The notes under the pieces were generated by a model. It had not been told where the DNA came from and ran no database searches. It worked only from the letters and a program-made list of their open reading frames with translations. This document shows, piece by piece, positions 22,872 to 32,280 of a DNA stretch of 48,212 nucleotides (its first letter is position 1; the number at the start of each line of letters is the position of its first letter). Both the position numbers and the translations under genes were made by a program. The DNA is from Verrucomicrobia bacterium Tous-C9LFEB (lineage in GTDB: Bacteria > Verrucomicrobiota > Verrucomicrobiia > Methylacidiphilales > UBA1321), in contig NEUU01000028.1 of assembly GCA_002304345.1 (NCBI GenBank), positions 1-48,212 on the forward strand. Reading direction: 5' to 3'.

Positions 22872-24260
22872 CTAAAACAATTCCTGCAGAATGTAGTAGA
22901 GATCGACATTGGACAGAAAGCCGGTGAGTCGAGTCGATCCAAATCCGCGAGAAGCCATCCAGGCGGGAGCCGCCGTCGGAACGGCCTCAATGGCAAAGTT
23001 GGCCGCTTCATCCGGCGCGAAGATGCTGGCCGAGTTGGTGCTGAATGCGCCACTGGCGATACGCTCCTTGTACCAAGCTTGTTGAGCGGCAGTGACGCGG
23101 GGACCACCGGGACCATTGAGCCACATCGGAGCGCTGTCCGCTGCGGGTGCTTTGGCGACAGCGGCCTTGGTCCAGGACTTGCGCAAGCTCGCATTGGCCC
23201 CGGCAAGGGCGGGCACTTCGGGAAGCGGCGTGGTGTTGGCCAGCGCACCAAGGGAATAATTATTGGTGACAATAATGAGCGCATCGGGACCCGCGTAGTG
23301 GATGGCGGTTTCAATGGCCTGATCCAACGCGACGGTTTCGTTCACCGCCAGATCGGTCATGTTTTGCTTGGCCGCGCTGGCGATAAGACCGTGCTCCACA
23401 ACGAGGAAGTAACCGTTGATGTTGTACTGCAGGCATTGGATGGCCGTGCGCGTCATATCGGACAGGGAGGGCTGCTGGGGATCGCGGCGTGTGGAACCGG
23501 AGAAGTAAAAGGATTGTGGTGCAAAGAGTCCAAAGAGCTGGCGGGTACGCCAGACAGGTACTTTGCGGAGGTCATCGATACTGCGGGCTATGGTGTATCC
23601 CTGCCGTTCCGCATCGCGAAGCAAATCGCGGCCATCGGTGCGACCCGCTTCATTGGTCACATTGGCAGGAGTAAAGTAATCACAGCCTCCCCCCAGAACG
23701 ATGTCGATGCGCGCGCTGTCAACGAGGGCCGCCGCCGCGCGATACTTTTCGCGCGGATCGCGCATATAGGTGTAGAAGGCGACAGGCGTGGGATCAGTAA
23801 GCGAGCTGGTGCTGACGAGACCAGTCGCCCGCTTGGCGCTCTGAGCCGCATAGATCAAGCTGGGCAGTTGCTGGTCGAGCGAGTTGCAGCCAACGAGACC
23901 ATTCTTCACGCGTTGACCGCAAGCGAGCGCGGTACTGGCAGCCGCTTCATCGGCGACCGGCTGCCCAAGCCCCTGCACATTGAGAATGGCGATGCGGGGA
24001 AGTCCCTCGAGGTTGAGAATCTGGTTTTGAGTCGGTGCCTGATGGCGGGCCGGCTGCATCCAGATGTCGATCTTGGACTGATTACGGGCCGCCTCGGATT
24101 GCTGTCGGGCGAGATTGAGCGTGGTCAGGTCGAGTCCATTGGCGACGAAGAGAATGACTCCGTGAGCCCGCTTCTTCACAAAGGATTTGTAGTAGACGAA
24201 ACTCAAGGCCCCAAAGAAGAAGAGGACCATCAATGCCAGAAAACGAACGCGCCAATTCAT
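22872..24260 (-). CDS. membrane-anchored alkaline-phosphatase-fold protein, catalytic residues lost
   Basis: The start at 24260 gives 462 residues and an N-terminal anchor (FLALMVLFFFGALSFVYY). The fold of the PhoA family is readable: LFVANGLD (position of the first metal site), PVADEAAAST (nucleophile loop), DPTPVAFYTYMRDPREKY, DIVLGGGCDYF, FLVVEHGLIASAA and ALIIVTNNYSLG. However, the nucleophile Ser is Glu105 (D-E-A instead of D-S-A), the first metal Asp is Asn41, the VTADH pair is Asn-Asn, and the D...H of the VEG..D...H block are missing. It is probably a pseudoenzyme or a protein with a changed reaction. It precedes rsmA in the same direction. Confidence 0.7.
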   Translation of the reverse strand: MNWRVRFLALMVLFFFGALSFVYYKSFVKKRAHGVILFVANGLDLTTLNLARQQSEAARNQSKIDIWMQPARHQAPTQNQILNLEGLPRIAILNVQGLGQPVADEAAASTALACGQRVKNGLVGCNSLDQQLPSLIYAAQSAKRATGLVSTSSLTDPTPVAFYTYMRDPREKYRAAAALVDSARIDIVLGGGCDYFTPANVTNEAGRTDGRDLLRDAERQGYTIARSIDDLRKVPVWRTRQLFGLFAPQSFYFSGSTRRDPQQPSLSDMTRTAIQCLQYNINGYFLVVEHGLIASAAKQNMTDLAVNETVALDQAIETAIHYAGPDALIIVTNNYSLGALANTTPLPEVPALAGANASLRKSWTKAAVAKAPAADSAPMWLNGPGGPRVTAAQQAWYKERIASGAFSTNSASIFAPDEAANFAIEAVPTAAPAWMASRGFGSTRLTGFLSNVDLYYILQELF

Positions 24261-24448
24261 GAAGTCACCACTAAAGCGAATCGAACCTCGCGTGACAAGC
24301 CGGGGATCACATTGCCCATTTGAGGAAGGCAGAGGGGGAGGTCCGCAGATTACGCAGATTTTTTGGGGCAAGGCTTGAACCCGATTTCAAGATTTTCCCT
24401 GGACAGCGTCTCGTGAGATAAGCTCTCCCAGCAAGTAGATGGAAATAA

Positions 24449-24578
24449 ACCGCCACCCCCTTGCCCGATCCCTCGACTGCGCTCGGGATGACAGATCAAA
24501 AATACTTTTCCATCAGACAACGACAGCTCTCTCCGTCATCCCGAGCGCAGTCGAGGGATCGGGCAAGGGGGTGGCGGT
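24449..24578. repeat. 44-bp perfect inverted repeat with 42-bp loop; rest of the 24261-24666 gap
   Basis: Arms 24449-24492 and 24535-24578 are exact reverse complements (core CCCTCGACTGCGCTCGGGAT). The gap of 406 bp between the Aas-fusion stop and the phosphatase start holds no gene. It also contains a GCAGATTACGCAGATT stretch near 24345-24362 and a small CCAATTGGC/GCCAATTGG-like palindrome near 24638-24660. The inverted repeat could fold as a strong cruciform or a termination hairpin in the minus-strand transcript. Confidence 0.8.
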
Positions 24579-24666
24579 AATTGGCTCAATACCGCTTCAA
24601 TTACTTTCTTCCATCATCTCGTGACAATACGGCTCCTTTTCCCAATTGGCATTTGGCAATTGGAAA

Positions 24667-27600
24667 TCAATGAATGGTCTGATGCGCACCGGAGTGATTG
24701 CTCTGGCCGGTGGCGGCAAGGCTTTGGCAGGCACGGATGTCGAGCTTGCCAGTGGCCATGAGCGGAATTTTTTCCACCTGACGGATCTGTTTGGGAATCC
24801 AAAGCGTGGGCAGACCGGCCTCGATGAGCCGGGCGCGGACGACGGAGGCGTCGAGCACATGGGTGGAGAGGGCGACCAGTTGTTCGCCCTTGGCTGCATC
24901 GGGAACGCCGACGACGATGACCGCCGGGCCTTCGCCTTCGACCGCCGTAAGGCCCATGACTTCCGAAATCTTGGACTCGACGGTGCCATGGGGAATCATT
25001 TCCCCGCCGATCTTGGAGAAGCGGGTGAGGCGGCCTTCGATGAAGAGGAAGCCGTCTTCGTCCATGCGGCCAATGTCACCGGTCTTGTACCAGCCATCGC
25101 GCAGGACTTCGCCCGTGCGCGTGGGATCGTTCAGGTATCCCTGAAAAATATTGGCCCCCTTGAGCCAGAGCATGCCGCTTTCGAAAATGGAACGATCCTC
25201 GTCTGTCTCCGGATCGCGGATGCGGACGCTGAGTCCGGGAAGCGGACGGCCCACGCTGCCGATGCGGCGGCAGACGATTTCCGCATCGCGACCGATGGGC
25301 ACATTGGGAAGGTTCGTCGCCACGACGGGAGTGGCTTCGGTCATGCCGTACCCTTCGCAAACGGTCAGCTTGAAATAATCCTCAAACTCCACGGCAAAAT
25401 CGACCGGCAGCTTTTCCGCGCCGGTGACAACGAGCTTGATGGAGTCCATCTGCTCGGGCTTGGCCTTGCGTAAATAGGAGCGCAGGAAAGTGGGAGTATT
25501 GAGGAACAGCTCGATCTTGTATTTGTCGATGACCTCGATGAGCTTTTGCGTCTCGAGCGGGCTTACGTAGGTCACAACGGCAGGACCACCCAGCAGCGGC
25601 CACCAGAAGGTGACGGTGCAACCGAAGCTGTGGAAAATGGGAAGGCAACCGAGGATGTTCTTGAGTTCGATCTTGCCCAGAATCGCGCCGATCTGCGCGG
25701 TATTGGCCAGAACGTTGCGATGGGAGAGAATAACGCCCTTCGGGTCACCCACACTACCGCTGGTGAAGAGGAGTCCGGCTTCCTGATGACCACCGTAACG
25801 CGGCACTTTGGCGAGACGGCGAATAAAGCTGGAGGGGAGAAAGAGGCAGGCCGCGATCCAACCGAGAATGCGCGCCTTGGGGAAGGATTTGAGCACAGGG
25901 ACGACATCAATGCGATTCTCCGGCCAAGGGAAATCCTTGAGTTTGTCCACGACAGCCTGCGCGGTGATGACTGTCGTGATGCCGCCCGATTTCATCGCGG
26001 CGAGATTGGCCGCGCGACCAGCGGTAAAGTTCAGATTCACCGCGGTCTTGTCGGCCAGGATGCAGGCCAGATTGACGATGGAAGCGCCCAGTCCGGGCGG
26101 CAGGATAATGCCGACCCGCTTCTCAGGAATATTCTGGCGAATCCAATCCGCCATGACGATGCCGATGCCGAGAAGCTTGCCGCCCGTGAGGGTACGGCCA
26201 TCGCTGTAGGCGTCGATGACGACAGGGCGGAAAAATTTATGCCGCAGTCCCTTGATGACTTCGTAGCCCACGTGCGAAGCCAGCTCGGGCCGGGCGGAAA
26301 AAGCTTCTTCGCCGAGGTCGTACAGTTCGCGGCGAACGCGGTCGCTCTTGGATTCCTCCGCCGGAATCGCCGCGCCGAAATACACCCAGACGTGGTAGGG
26401 CAACGCGCGGGGCCATTTCCAGAAATACTTGCCGCCCCAGTAGGAGAACACCGAGCCCCAGAGATTTTCCAGCCAGACGGGCTGCACGGGCACGCCGCTC
26501 TTGCGCGCGATGAGTTCGTATCCTTTGTTAATGCGATGCAACGCCGCGCTACGCGTGAGCGCTCCCTCGGGGAAAATGCAAACCACTTCGCCTTCTTTCA
26601 GCGCGGCGGCGGCGAGATCGATGGCGCTGCGGGCCCGCTTCGGGCTGATCGGGATCGTGCGCAGCAGACGCATGCCCCAGTTGAGGGCGCGAACATGATA
26701 AATATCCTCATCGACGAGGAACCGGATCGGCCGCGGGCAAGCCAGTTGCAGCATGATCGCATCGACGTACGAGATATGATTCGGCACGAGCAGGACGCCA
26801 CCCTTTTCAGGAATGCGTTCCGTGCCGCGTCCATGCACGCGGTAGATGACACGGGCGAGGATGCCAATGGTGAAACGAAGCAGGTTTTCCGGAAGCAGGG
26901 CGATCACGTAAAGGCTGAGGATGCCCGTCGGCACGGCATAGGCAAGAAATTGATCTGCCGGACCGAGATTAAACAATGCCGAAAGAATATAATACAGAGA
27001 GACGGTCAGAATGCCGGTGAGGTTCGTGACGAGATTATTGGCCGTCATGATGCGGCCCCGTTTTTCCGGCGCCACCACGTCCTGCAGATGCGCGCTGAGC
27101 GGCACCACAAAGAGAGCCCCGCTTAATCCAAGCAAAAAGAGCGGTAGAAAAAACCACTGGCTCTGCGAGGAAACGACGCACAATCCCGTGAGGCTCGCGA
27201 TCATGCCCGCCGAACCAATCGGGATGAGACCCAGCTCGATATGATGAAGCGTCAATCGGCTGACCAGAAAATGACCCGCCATCGTGCCCACACCGAGCAG
27301 CGCCATGAACACCGCCGTGCGTGTCGCCGTACCGGGGCCGCCATGAGACAGGTCGGAAGCGACTTCCAACAGGGTCAGAAACAACGCCCCGGCCAGCGCG
27401 TAGAAGTAACTATTCCCCAAAATGCACAAACGAATGGGGCGATCGTGCCAGACTTCCCGCAATTGCACGAAATGCTCCCAAAGCAATTCCTTCCGGAATG
27501 GATGATCAGTGTGTGCCGGAGTGCGTTCTATTCGACTACACAGCCAGATACCGAAAGTTGCCAAAACGGACAGCAGCGACACGGTCCAAACAGCGGCCTC

Positions 27601-28128
27601 CCACGGGTTCTCCGGATTCCATGGGCGCATCGTTTCGAGCCGCTGGAAGCAAAGGTCAAAGAAAAGGCCACCCGCGAGGGAACCCATCAGGATGCTATTG
27701 ATGGCGGTGGCCTCGATCCAGCCGACCGCCGTGCTGAGCTTCTGAGTACCGACGATCTCCTTGATGATCCCCTGCTTGGCCGGGGCAAAAATGGAACATT
27801 GCAGCCCCAACAGGAAGAAAGCGAAGACCGCCGCAACGAGGCTATGGGCGGAGAGGCCGATGAGAAGCAACAGCATGACAGCGAGTTGCAACCACTGGGA
27901 ATAGAGCAGGATGTCGCGTTTGGAGAAACGATCGACCAGCCAGCCCACGGCGGGCGCCAACAACACGAACGGCAGGATCACCAGTGCCGCCAAGAAACTC
28001 TTGAGCGGCACCGATTGTTCCCTCGGCAACACCGCGATGGCCAACGCCATCAAGGTCAGCTTGGCCGCGTTGTCATTAATGAAGACTTGGCACTGGGCGA
28101 CCACCAGCGACCAGAATGACCGGTTCAT
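24667..28128 (-). CDS. LplT-Aas fusion: lysophospholipid transporter, acyltransferase and acyl-ACP synthetase
   Basis: One 1153-residue protein joins three parts. Residues 1-410 are an MFS transporter with about 12 helices resembling LplT (NDNAAKLTLMALAIAVLP). Residues 430-620 form a PlsC acyltransferase with His451 and Asp456 in NHISYVDA and the FPEGALTR motif. Residues 640-1153 form an AMP-dependent acyl-activating domain: P-loop TSGSVGDPKG (about 789-798), YGMTEATP, KTGDIGRMDEDGF and the final catalytic Lys in MATGKLDIR. In E. coli LplT and Aas are separate and re-acylate lysophospholipids flipped across the inner membrane; here both steps sit in one chain. It lacks operon partners. Confidence 0.9.
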   Translation of the reverse strand: MNRSFWSLVVAQCQVFINDNAAKLTLMALAIAVLPREQSVPLKSFLAALVILPFVLLAPAVGWLVDRFSKRDILLYSQWLQLAVMLLLLIGLSAHSLVAAVFAFFLLGLQCSIFAPAKQGIIKEIVGTQKLSTAVGWIEATAINSILMGSLAGGLFFDLCFQRLETMRPWNPENPWEAAVWTVSLLSVLATFGIWLCSRIERTPAHTDHPFRKELLWEHFVQLREVWHDRPIRLCILGNSYFYALAGALFLTLLEVASDLSHGGPGTATRTAVFMALLGVGTMAGHFLVSRLTLHHIELGLIPIGSAGMIASLTGLCVVSSQSQWFFLPLFLLGLSGALFVVPLSAHLQDVVAPEKRGRIMTANNLVTNLTGILTVSLYYILSALFNLGPADQFLAYAVPTGILSLYVIALLPENLLRFTIGILARVIYRVHGRGTERIPEKGGVLLVPNHISYVDAIMLQLACPRPIRFLVDEDIYHVRALNWGMRLLRTIPISPKRARSAIDLAAAALKEGEVVCIFPEGALTRSAALHRINKGYELIARKSGVPVQPVWLENLWGSVFSYWGGKYFWKWPRALPYHVWVYFGAAIPAEESKSDRVRRELYDLGEEAFSARPELASHVGYEVIKGLRHKFFRPVVIDAYSDGRTLTGGKLLGIGIVMADWIRQNIPEKRVGIILPPGLGASIVNLACILADKTAVNLNFTAGRAANLAAMKSGGITTVITAQAVVDKLKDFPWPENRIDVVPVLKSFPKARILGWIAACLFLPSSFIRRLAKVPRYGGHQEAGLLFTSGSVGDPKGVILSHRNVLANTAQIGAILGKIELKNILGCLPIFHSFGCTVTFWWPLLGGPAVVTYVSPLETQKLIEVIDKYKIELFLNTPTFLRSYLRKAKPEQMDSIKLVVTGAEKLPVDFAVEFEDYFKLTVCEGYGMTEATPVVATNLPNVPIGRDAEIVCRRIGSVGRPLPGLSVRIRDPETDEDRSIFESGMLWLKGANIFQGYLNDPTRTGEVLRDGWYKTGDIGRMDEDGFLFIEGRLTRFSKIGGEMIPHGTVESKISEVMGLTAVEGEGPAVIVVGVPDAAKGEQLVALSTHVLDASVVRARLIEAGLPTLWIPKQIRQVEKIPLMATGKLDIRACQSLAATGQSNHSGAHQTIH

Positions 28129-28233
28129 GAAGGGATAAGGTTACGCTACAACTCCTCTGTATTCCAAGCACGGATTCACTCTTGGCCGAAATTAGGCACG
28201 GCCTATGCGTTCCGGATTTTGGGAGAATTTTTT

Positions 28234-28404
28234 ATGACGTTGCTGCGATGGTCCCTGATTTGCGCCCTAACTGCTCTCGGTTTTCTCATCCTGCACCATG
28301 CCCATCTGGTTCCCGGGATCAGCATGATCATCGGGTTCTACATCCCCCTCACCGGCTCGGTCGTGCTCGGCAGTCTCGGCGCATTCGTCTTCCGCAATTA
28401 CTAG
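28234..28404 (+). CDS. 56-residue two-helix membrane protein
   Basis: ATG 28234 is preceded by GGGAGA with a 7-base gap. The protein contains two hydrophobic helices (LICALTALGFLILHHA and MIIGFYIPLTGSVVLGSLGA) linked by HLVPG. Such short two-helix proteins are common in PVC genomes, but I do not recognise a family. It diverges from the LplT-Aas gene and is separated from the next small gene by about 100 bp. Confidence 0.55.
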   Translation: MTLLRWSLICALTALGFLILHHAHLVPGISMIIGFYIPLTGSVVLGSLGAFVFRNY

Positions 28405-28508
28405 TGGAGCCTGTCAGGGGTGAACGACCCATGGGTAGGCGAATTACCCAAAAACCACCCCCTCCATCCATCAGGGATGCGGCGCAGCCACGAGGACCGC
28501 GCTTTCCT

Positions 28509-28634
28509 TTACTTCTTGGTTTTCACAACCTGCTTGGCCGTTGCGGCGGCCTGCTGCTTGCGTTGGTTCTCGCTGAACTTGCTTTGTTTCTGATTCGCGT
28601 GCTTCTGGTTGTTTTTCGGGGAACGGTCGCCCAT
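28509..28634 (-). CDS. 41-residue Lys/Gln-rich conserved protein
   Basis: From ATG 28634 the protein reads MGDRSPKNNQKHANQKQSK and continues in charged repeats up to VVKTKK; it is predicted disordered, rich in Lys, Gln, Asn and Ala. Upstream, AAGGAA is well spaced, which supports the start inside a longer frame. I recall similar MGD-S-PK proteins as a widespread small family of unknown function; I cannot verify that here. It is convergent with the two-helix gene and divergent from the histidine kinase gene. Confidence 0.7.
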   Translation of the reverse strand: MGDRSPKNNQKHANQKQSKFSENQRKQQAAATAKQVVKTKK

Positions 28635-28816
28635 GGGAATTCCTTTAGGTGGGGGTGGAGTTTCTGCGAAGACATTCCGCAGCTGCCGGGAGCCTGCGCC
28701 GATTCTCCCCAATAGCAAGAGAAGAGGCAGACAGACGCTCTCCCTTCCATGAAGGAATGCGAATATAATCTGGCTCCCGGTCAAAAATTGGCGTTATGAT
28801 GCCCGCCTGATCGGCC

Positions 28817-30973
28817 ATGGCGAACCCACCCAAACCGTTACGCATTCAGTTCCGCCTCTTTCTGTGCATCGTGGCCAGCATCGCTTTTTTACTGGTACTG
28901 GCGATCTACCTGCAATCCTCGCTGGAGAGCATCCTGCGCTTCCGGCCCGACCTCACCGCCACCCTCGCGAAGTATCAACTCCCCGTCGAGTTGAGCAACG
29001 AATTGCACAGCCAGTTTGAAGCCATTGAACGCGAGCAGATCGCGGAAACACGCCAACGCGTGATCAACATGTGGATCGGCACGGGCATCATCATCTTCTT
29101 CACCTACGTCATCCAGCATGTCATGGCGCGCTCGATCATCCTGCCGATCAATCAGCTCGCCCGCAACGTGCGGAGGCTGCAACAGGGCGACTTCACCGCC
29201 CGCGCCAATCTCGAGACAAGCGATGAATTCGAAACTCTCGGCGATGCGTTCAACGCCCTCGCGGAAAGCATTCAAAAGGGCCGCGCCCAACTCGAAGCCA
29301 CGAATCGCCAACTCTCCCAACAACAAACCGAGCTGGAAAAGATTGTCGCGGAAAAAACCGTGGAGCTGAAGAAGACGCTCGAGTCCGTCGAAGCCGAGCG
29401 ATCCAAACTCCAGACGATCATCAACCGCATGCCGGACGGGCTCACGCTCATCGACGGCCACGGCGTTTTCCTGAGCGCGAACGAGGCGGCGTTGAAAATC
29501 CTCGGTCACCCGGACCTGAAGATGCTGCAGGACTGGCTCGACAACATGCCGGGCGCTTTCAACTTCCGCCAACTCAATCACCAAAGCGCGGCCCTCGACG
29601 AATTCCCCTTTAACCGCGCGTGGCGTGGCGACAGTTTTTCCAACGTCGTGCTCTTCACCCGCACGCCCACGAATCGCACGAAGTTGATTTCCTTCTCCGG
29701 CGGTCCGGTCGTCGGTTCCGGTTTCGGCGGAACGCAACTGGCCCTGTGCATCTTTCGCGACGTCACCGAGGAACTCGCGCTCCGCAAAGAGTTGGAGGAA
29801 AAAAATCTCGAACTCGGCGAAGCGTCCCGTCTGAAGGATGAATTCCTCGCTACCCTAAGTCATGAACTGCGCACGCCGCTGACACCGGTCATCTCCGGCG
29901 CACAATTGCTGCGCGATGAGGGCCGTCTCGGTGAAGACGACCTCAAGACGATCAGCCTGATCGAACGCAACGCGCAATCACTCTCGCGCATGATCGACGA
30001 GATGCTCGATCTCTCGGGCATCATGAATCGCAAGTTGCACCTGAGCCTCGAACACACTGAACTCAACGACTGGGCGCGCAGCGTGATCACGGGACTGGCT
30101 TTGACCCTCGATAAAAAGAAAATCACCTGCACCTTCATCGGCACGACGGAACCGATCACCTACGCGATCGATCCGGGCCGACTCACCCAGGTGCTGACGA
30201 ATCTCATTTCGAATGCGATCAAGTACTCCGATGCGGGCGGAAAAATCTGGGTGACGCTCAGTCAGACAGATCACGAAATCCGCTTCGCGGTGCGCGACAA
30301 TGGCATCGGCTTGACCAAGCACGAGCTGAACGAAATCTTCGAGCTCTTCTATCAGGGGCAGGCCTCGTACCTGCGCCAATCGGGCGGTCTCGGCATCGGC
30401 CTGTCTGTCGCGCGGTCCCTCGCGGAACTCCATGGGGGCGGCCTCATCGCCCAGAGCGATGGCCCCGGTCAAGGTTCGACCTTCACCCTCTGGCTGCCAC
30501 TCGTGCGCGAGGGCGTGCAGTGGCAAAGCCAACCAGTCCCCCAAGCCAATCAACGCGTGGATCGCACGCTCCTGCGCGGTCGCAAGGTGCTGCTGGTGGA
30601 AGATTCGCTCGACACGCTGGAAGCGTTGCGTCGTTTGCTGATGCGCCGGGAGTGTCAGGTGATTACGGCCCAAAGCGCGGAGCAAGGCTTGGAGCAAGCG
30701 GAAAAGGAACGACCGGAAATCATTATCTCGGATTTAAATCTCCCGGCGATGGATGGCTATGAATTCATTCGCCGCTTGAAAAAGGAAGAGTCGTTCCGCG
30801 AAGTCATCGCAATCTCTGTGAGCGGTCAGGGCCGGGAACAAGATGTCGCCGCTTCGCTCGATGCGGGCTTCACCGCCCACATGCTGAAACCAATCGATAT
30901 CCATAAACTCGACACCACACTCGTGCAGGCCCTCGAAGGTCGCAGCATCTTCAATCCCGAATCGCTGCTGTAA
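28817..30973 (+). CDS. hybrid sensor histidine kinase/response regulator
   Basis: The 718-residue protein has two transmembrane helices (FRLFLCIVASIAFLLVLAI; WIGTGIIIFFTYVIQHVM) around a short periplasmic region, then a HAMP domain (about residues 110-160), a coiled coil, a PAS-like domain (about 195-330), a HisKA domain with His349 in LSHELRTPLTP, an HATPase_c domain (NLISNAIKYSD, DNGIGL, GGLGIGLSVA) and a C-terminal receiver domain with Asp639 in IISDLNLPAMDG and Lys in MLKPID. It is a phosphorelay protein without a partner in the neighbouring genes. Its signal is unknown. Confidence 0.9.
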   Translation: MANPPKPLRIQFRLFLCIVASIAFLLVLAIYLQSSLESILRFRPDLTATLAKYQLPVELSNELHSQFEAIEREQIAETRQRVINMWIGTGIIIFFTYVIQHVMARSIILPINQLARNVRRLQQGDFTARANLETSDEFETLGDAFNALAESIQKGRAQLEATNRQLSQQQTELEKIVAEKTVELKKTLESVEAERSKLQTIINRMPDGLTLIDGHGVFLSANEAALKILGHPDLKMLQDWLDNMPGAFNFRQLNHQSAALDEFPFNRAWRGDSFSNVVLFTRTPTNRTKLISFSGGPVVGSGFGGTQLALCIFRDVTEELALRKELEEKNLELGEASRLKDEFLATLSHELRTPLTPVISGAQLLRDEGRLGEDDLKTISLIERNAQSLSRMIDEMLDLSGIMNRKLHLSLEHTELNDWARSVITGLALTLDKKKITCTFIGTTEPITYAIDPGRLTQVLTNLISNAIKYSDAGGKIWVTLSQTDHEIRFAVRDNGIGLTKHELNEIFELFYQGQASYLRQSGGLGIGLSVARSLAELHGGGLIAQSDGPGQGSTFTLWLPLVREGVQWQSQPVPQANQRVDRTLLRGRKVLLVEDSLDTLEALRRLLMRRECQVITAQSAEQGLEQAEKERPEIIISDLNLPAMDGYEFIRRLKKEESFREVIAISVSGQGREQDVAASLDAGFTAHMLKPIDIHKLDTTLVQALEGRSIFNPESLL

Positions 30974-31024
30974 TTGGGGCGGCGCCCCATACCCTGGGCA
31001 GGTGGTGAGGAGGACGGAGTCCTC

Positions 31025-32215
31025 CTAAACCGTCTTGAGCTTCTTGACGAAACGGGCGATGCGTTCCACGGCGATTTCGAGTTGATCGAAAGCGGTCGCG
31101 TAACTGCAGCGCACGAAGCCTTCGCCGCTCGGGCCAAACGCGTTGCCCGGCACCACGGCGACTTTCTCTTCCTCGAGCAAGCGCACGGCGAATTCGCGGC
31201 AATTCAAACCCGTCGATGCGATCGGCACGAAAAGATAAAACGCGCCCTGCGGTTCAAAGCAGGGCAGGCCCATGTCCTTGAACGACGCCACGAGGAAATT
31301 GCGGCGCATGCGGTATTGCTCCCGCATTTCCACCATCTCATGTTCGCCGCGCTCGATGGCCTCGTAAGCCGCTTCCTGGCTCATCGTCGTCGCGCACATG
31401 ATGGCGTATTGGTGAATGCGCATCATCGCTTCCGTCAACGCGACGGGCGCACAGGCGTAACCGATGCGAAAACCGGTCATCGCGAAAGCCTTCGAAAAAC
31501 CGTGCAGGAAAATCGTCCGCTCGCGCATGCCGGGCAGCGACGCGATGGAGACGTGATGTCCGGTGTAATTCAGCTCGGAGTAAATCTCGTCCGTGATCAC
31601 GAGCAGGTCATGCTCCTTGACCAAGGCCGCGATCGGCTCGAGATCCTCGCGTGTCATCACGCCACCGGTCGGGTTCGTCGGGAAATTCAGAATCAACACC
31701 TTCGAACGCGGCGTGAGTACAGCGCGAATGTCTTCCGCGCGGAGCTTGAACTGGTGCTCGACCTTGGTCGTGATGCTCACCGCCTTCCCATGCGCAAGAG
31801 CAATGCTGGGGCTGTAGGAGACGTAGCACGGTTCGTGGAAGATGACTTCATCGCCGGGGTTGAGCACGGCGCGCAGGCACATGTCCATCGCCTCGGAAAC
31901 GCCGACCGTGACGAGCACTTCCGTCATCGGCTCGTAGTGCACGTGGTAATGCTTCTGCACGTAGCGCGAGATCGAGCGGCGCAGTCGCGGCAGGCCGAGA
32001 TTCGACGTGTAACCGGTGCGGCCGCGTTCGAGCGAGAAAATGGCGGCTTCGCGGATGTGCCAGGGCGTGACAAAGTCGGGTTCGCCGATGCCGAGGGAAA
32101 TCACATCGGACATCGATTGCACGATTTCAAAAAAGTCGCGAATCCCCGAACGCGGAATCGCCTGTACGTGGTCGGCGACAAAATTACGGGGCGCGGTCAT
32201 AGTCTTGGTTTTCAT
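31025..32215 (-). CDS. class I/II pyridoxal-phosphate aminotransferase
   Basis: The start at 32215 has AAGGAA six bases upstream and gives 396 residues, normal for the AspC/AlaT fold. PLP Lys242 lies in GFSKAFAMTGFRIGY; other family marks are SLGIGEPDF, NFPTNPTGGV, the DEIYSELNY Asp-Tyr pair and RRNFLVASF. It probably transfers the amino group of an aromatic, aspartate or branched amino acid to 2-oxoglutarate; the sequence does not fix which. It is transcribed together with the upstream Lrp-type regulator (66 bp apart), so the pair may respond to the amino acid it uses. Confidence 0.9.
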   Translation of the reverse strand: MKTKTMTAPRNFVADHVQAIPRSGIRDFFEIVQSMSDVISLGIGEPDFVTPWHIREAAIFSLERGRTGYTSNLGLPRLRRSISRYVQKHYHVHYEPMTEVLVTVGVSEAMDMCLRAVLNPGDEVIFHEPCYVSYSPSIALAHGKAVSITTKVEHQFKLRAEDIRAVLTPRSKVLILNFPTNPTGGVMTREDLEPIAALVKEHDLLVITDEIYSELNYTGHHVSIASLPGMRERTIFLHGFSKAFAMTGFRIGYACAPVALTEAMMRIHQYAIMCATTMSQEAAYEAIERGEHEMVEMREQYRMRRNFLVASFKDMGLPCFEPQGAFYLFVPIASTGLNCREFAVRLLEEEKVAVVPGNAFGPSGEGFVRCSYATAFDQLEIAVERIARFVKKLKTV

Positions 32216-32280
32216 CGGAAATTCCTTCGCGCCCGGTCGGGAGTGATCCCGTGGCGGGCGCTTCAAGGAGAATCGACCCG

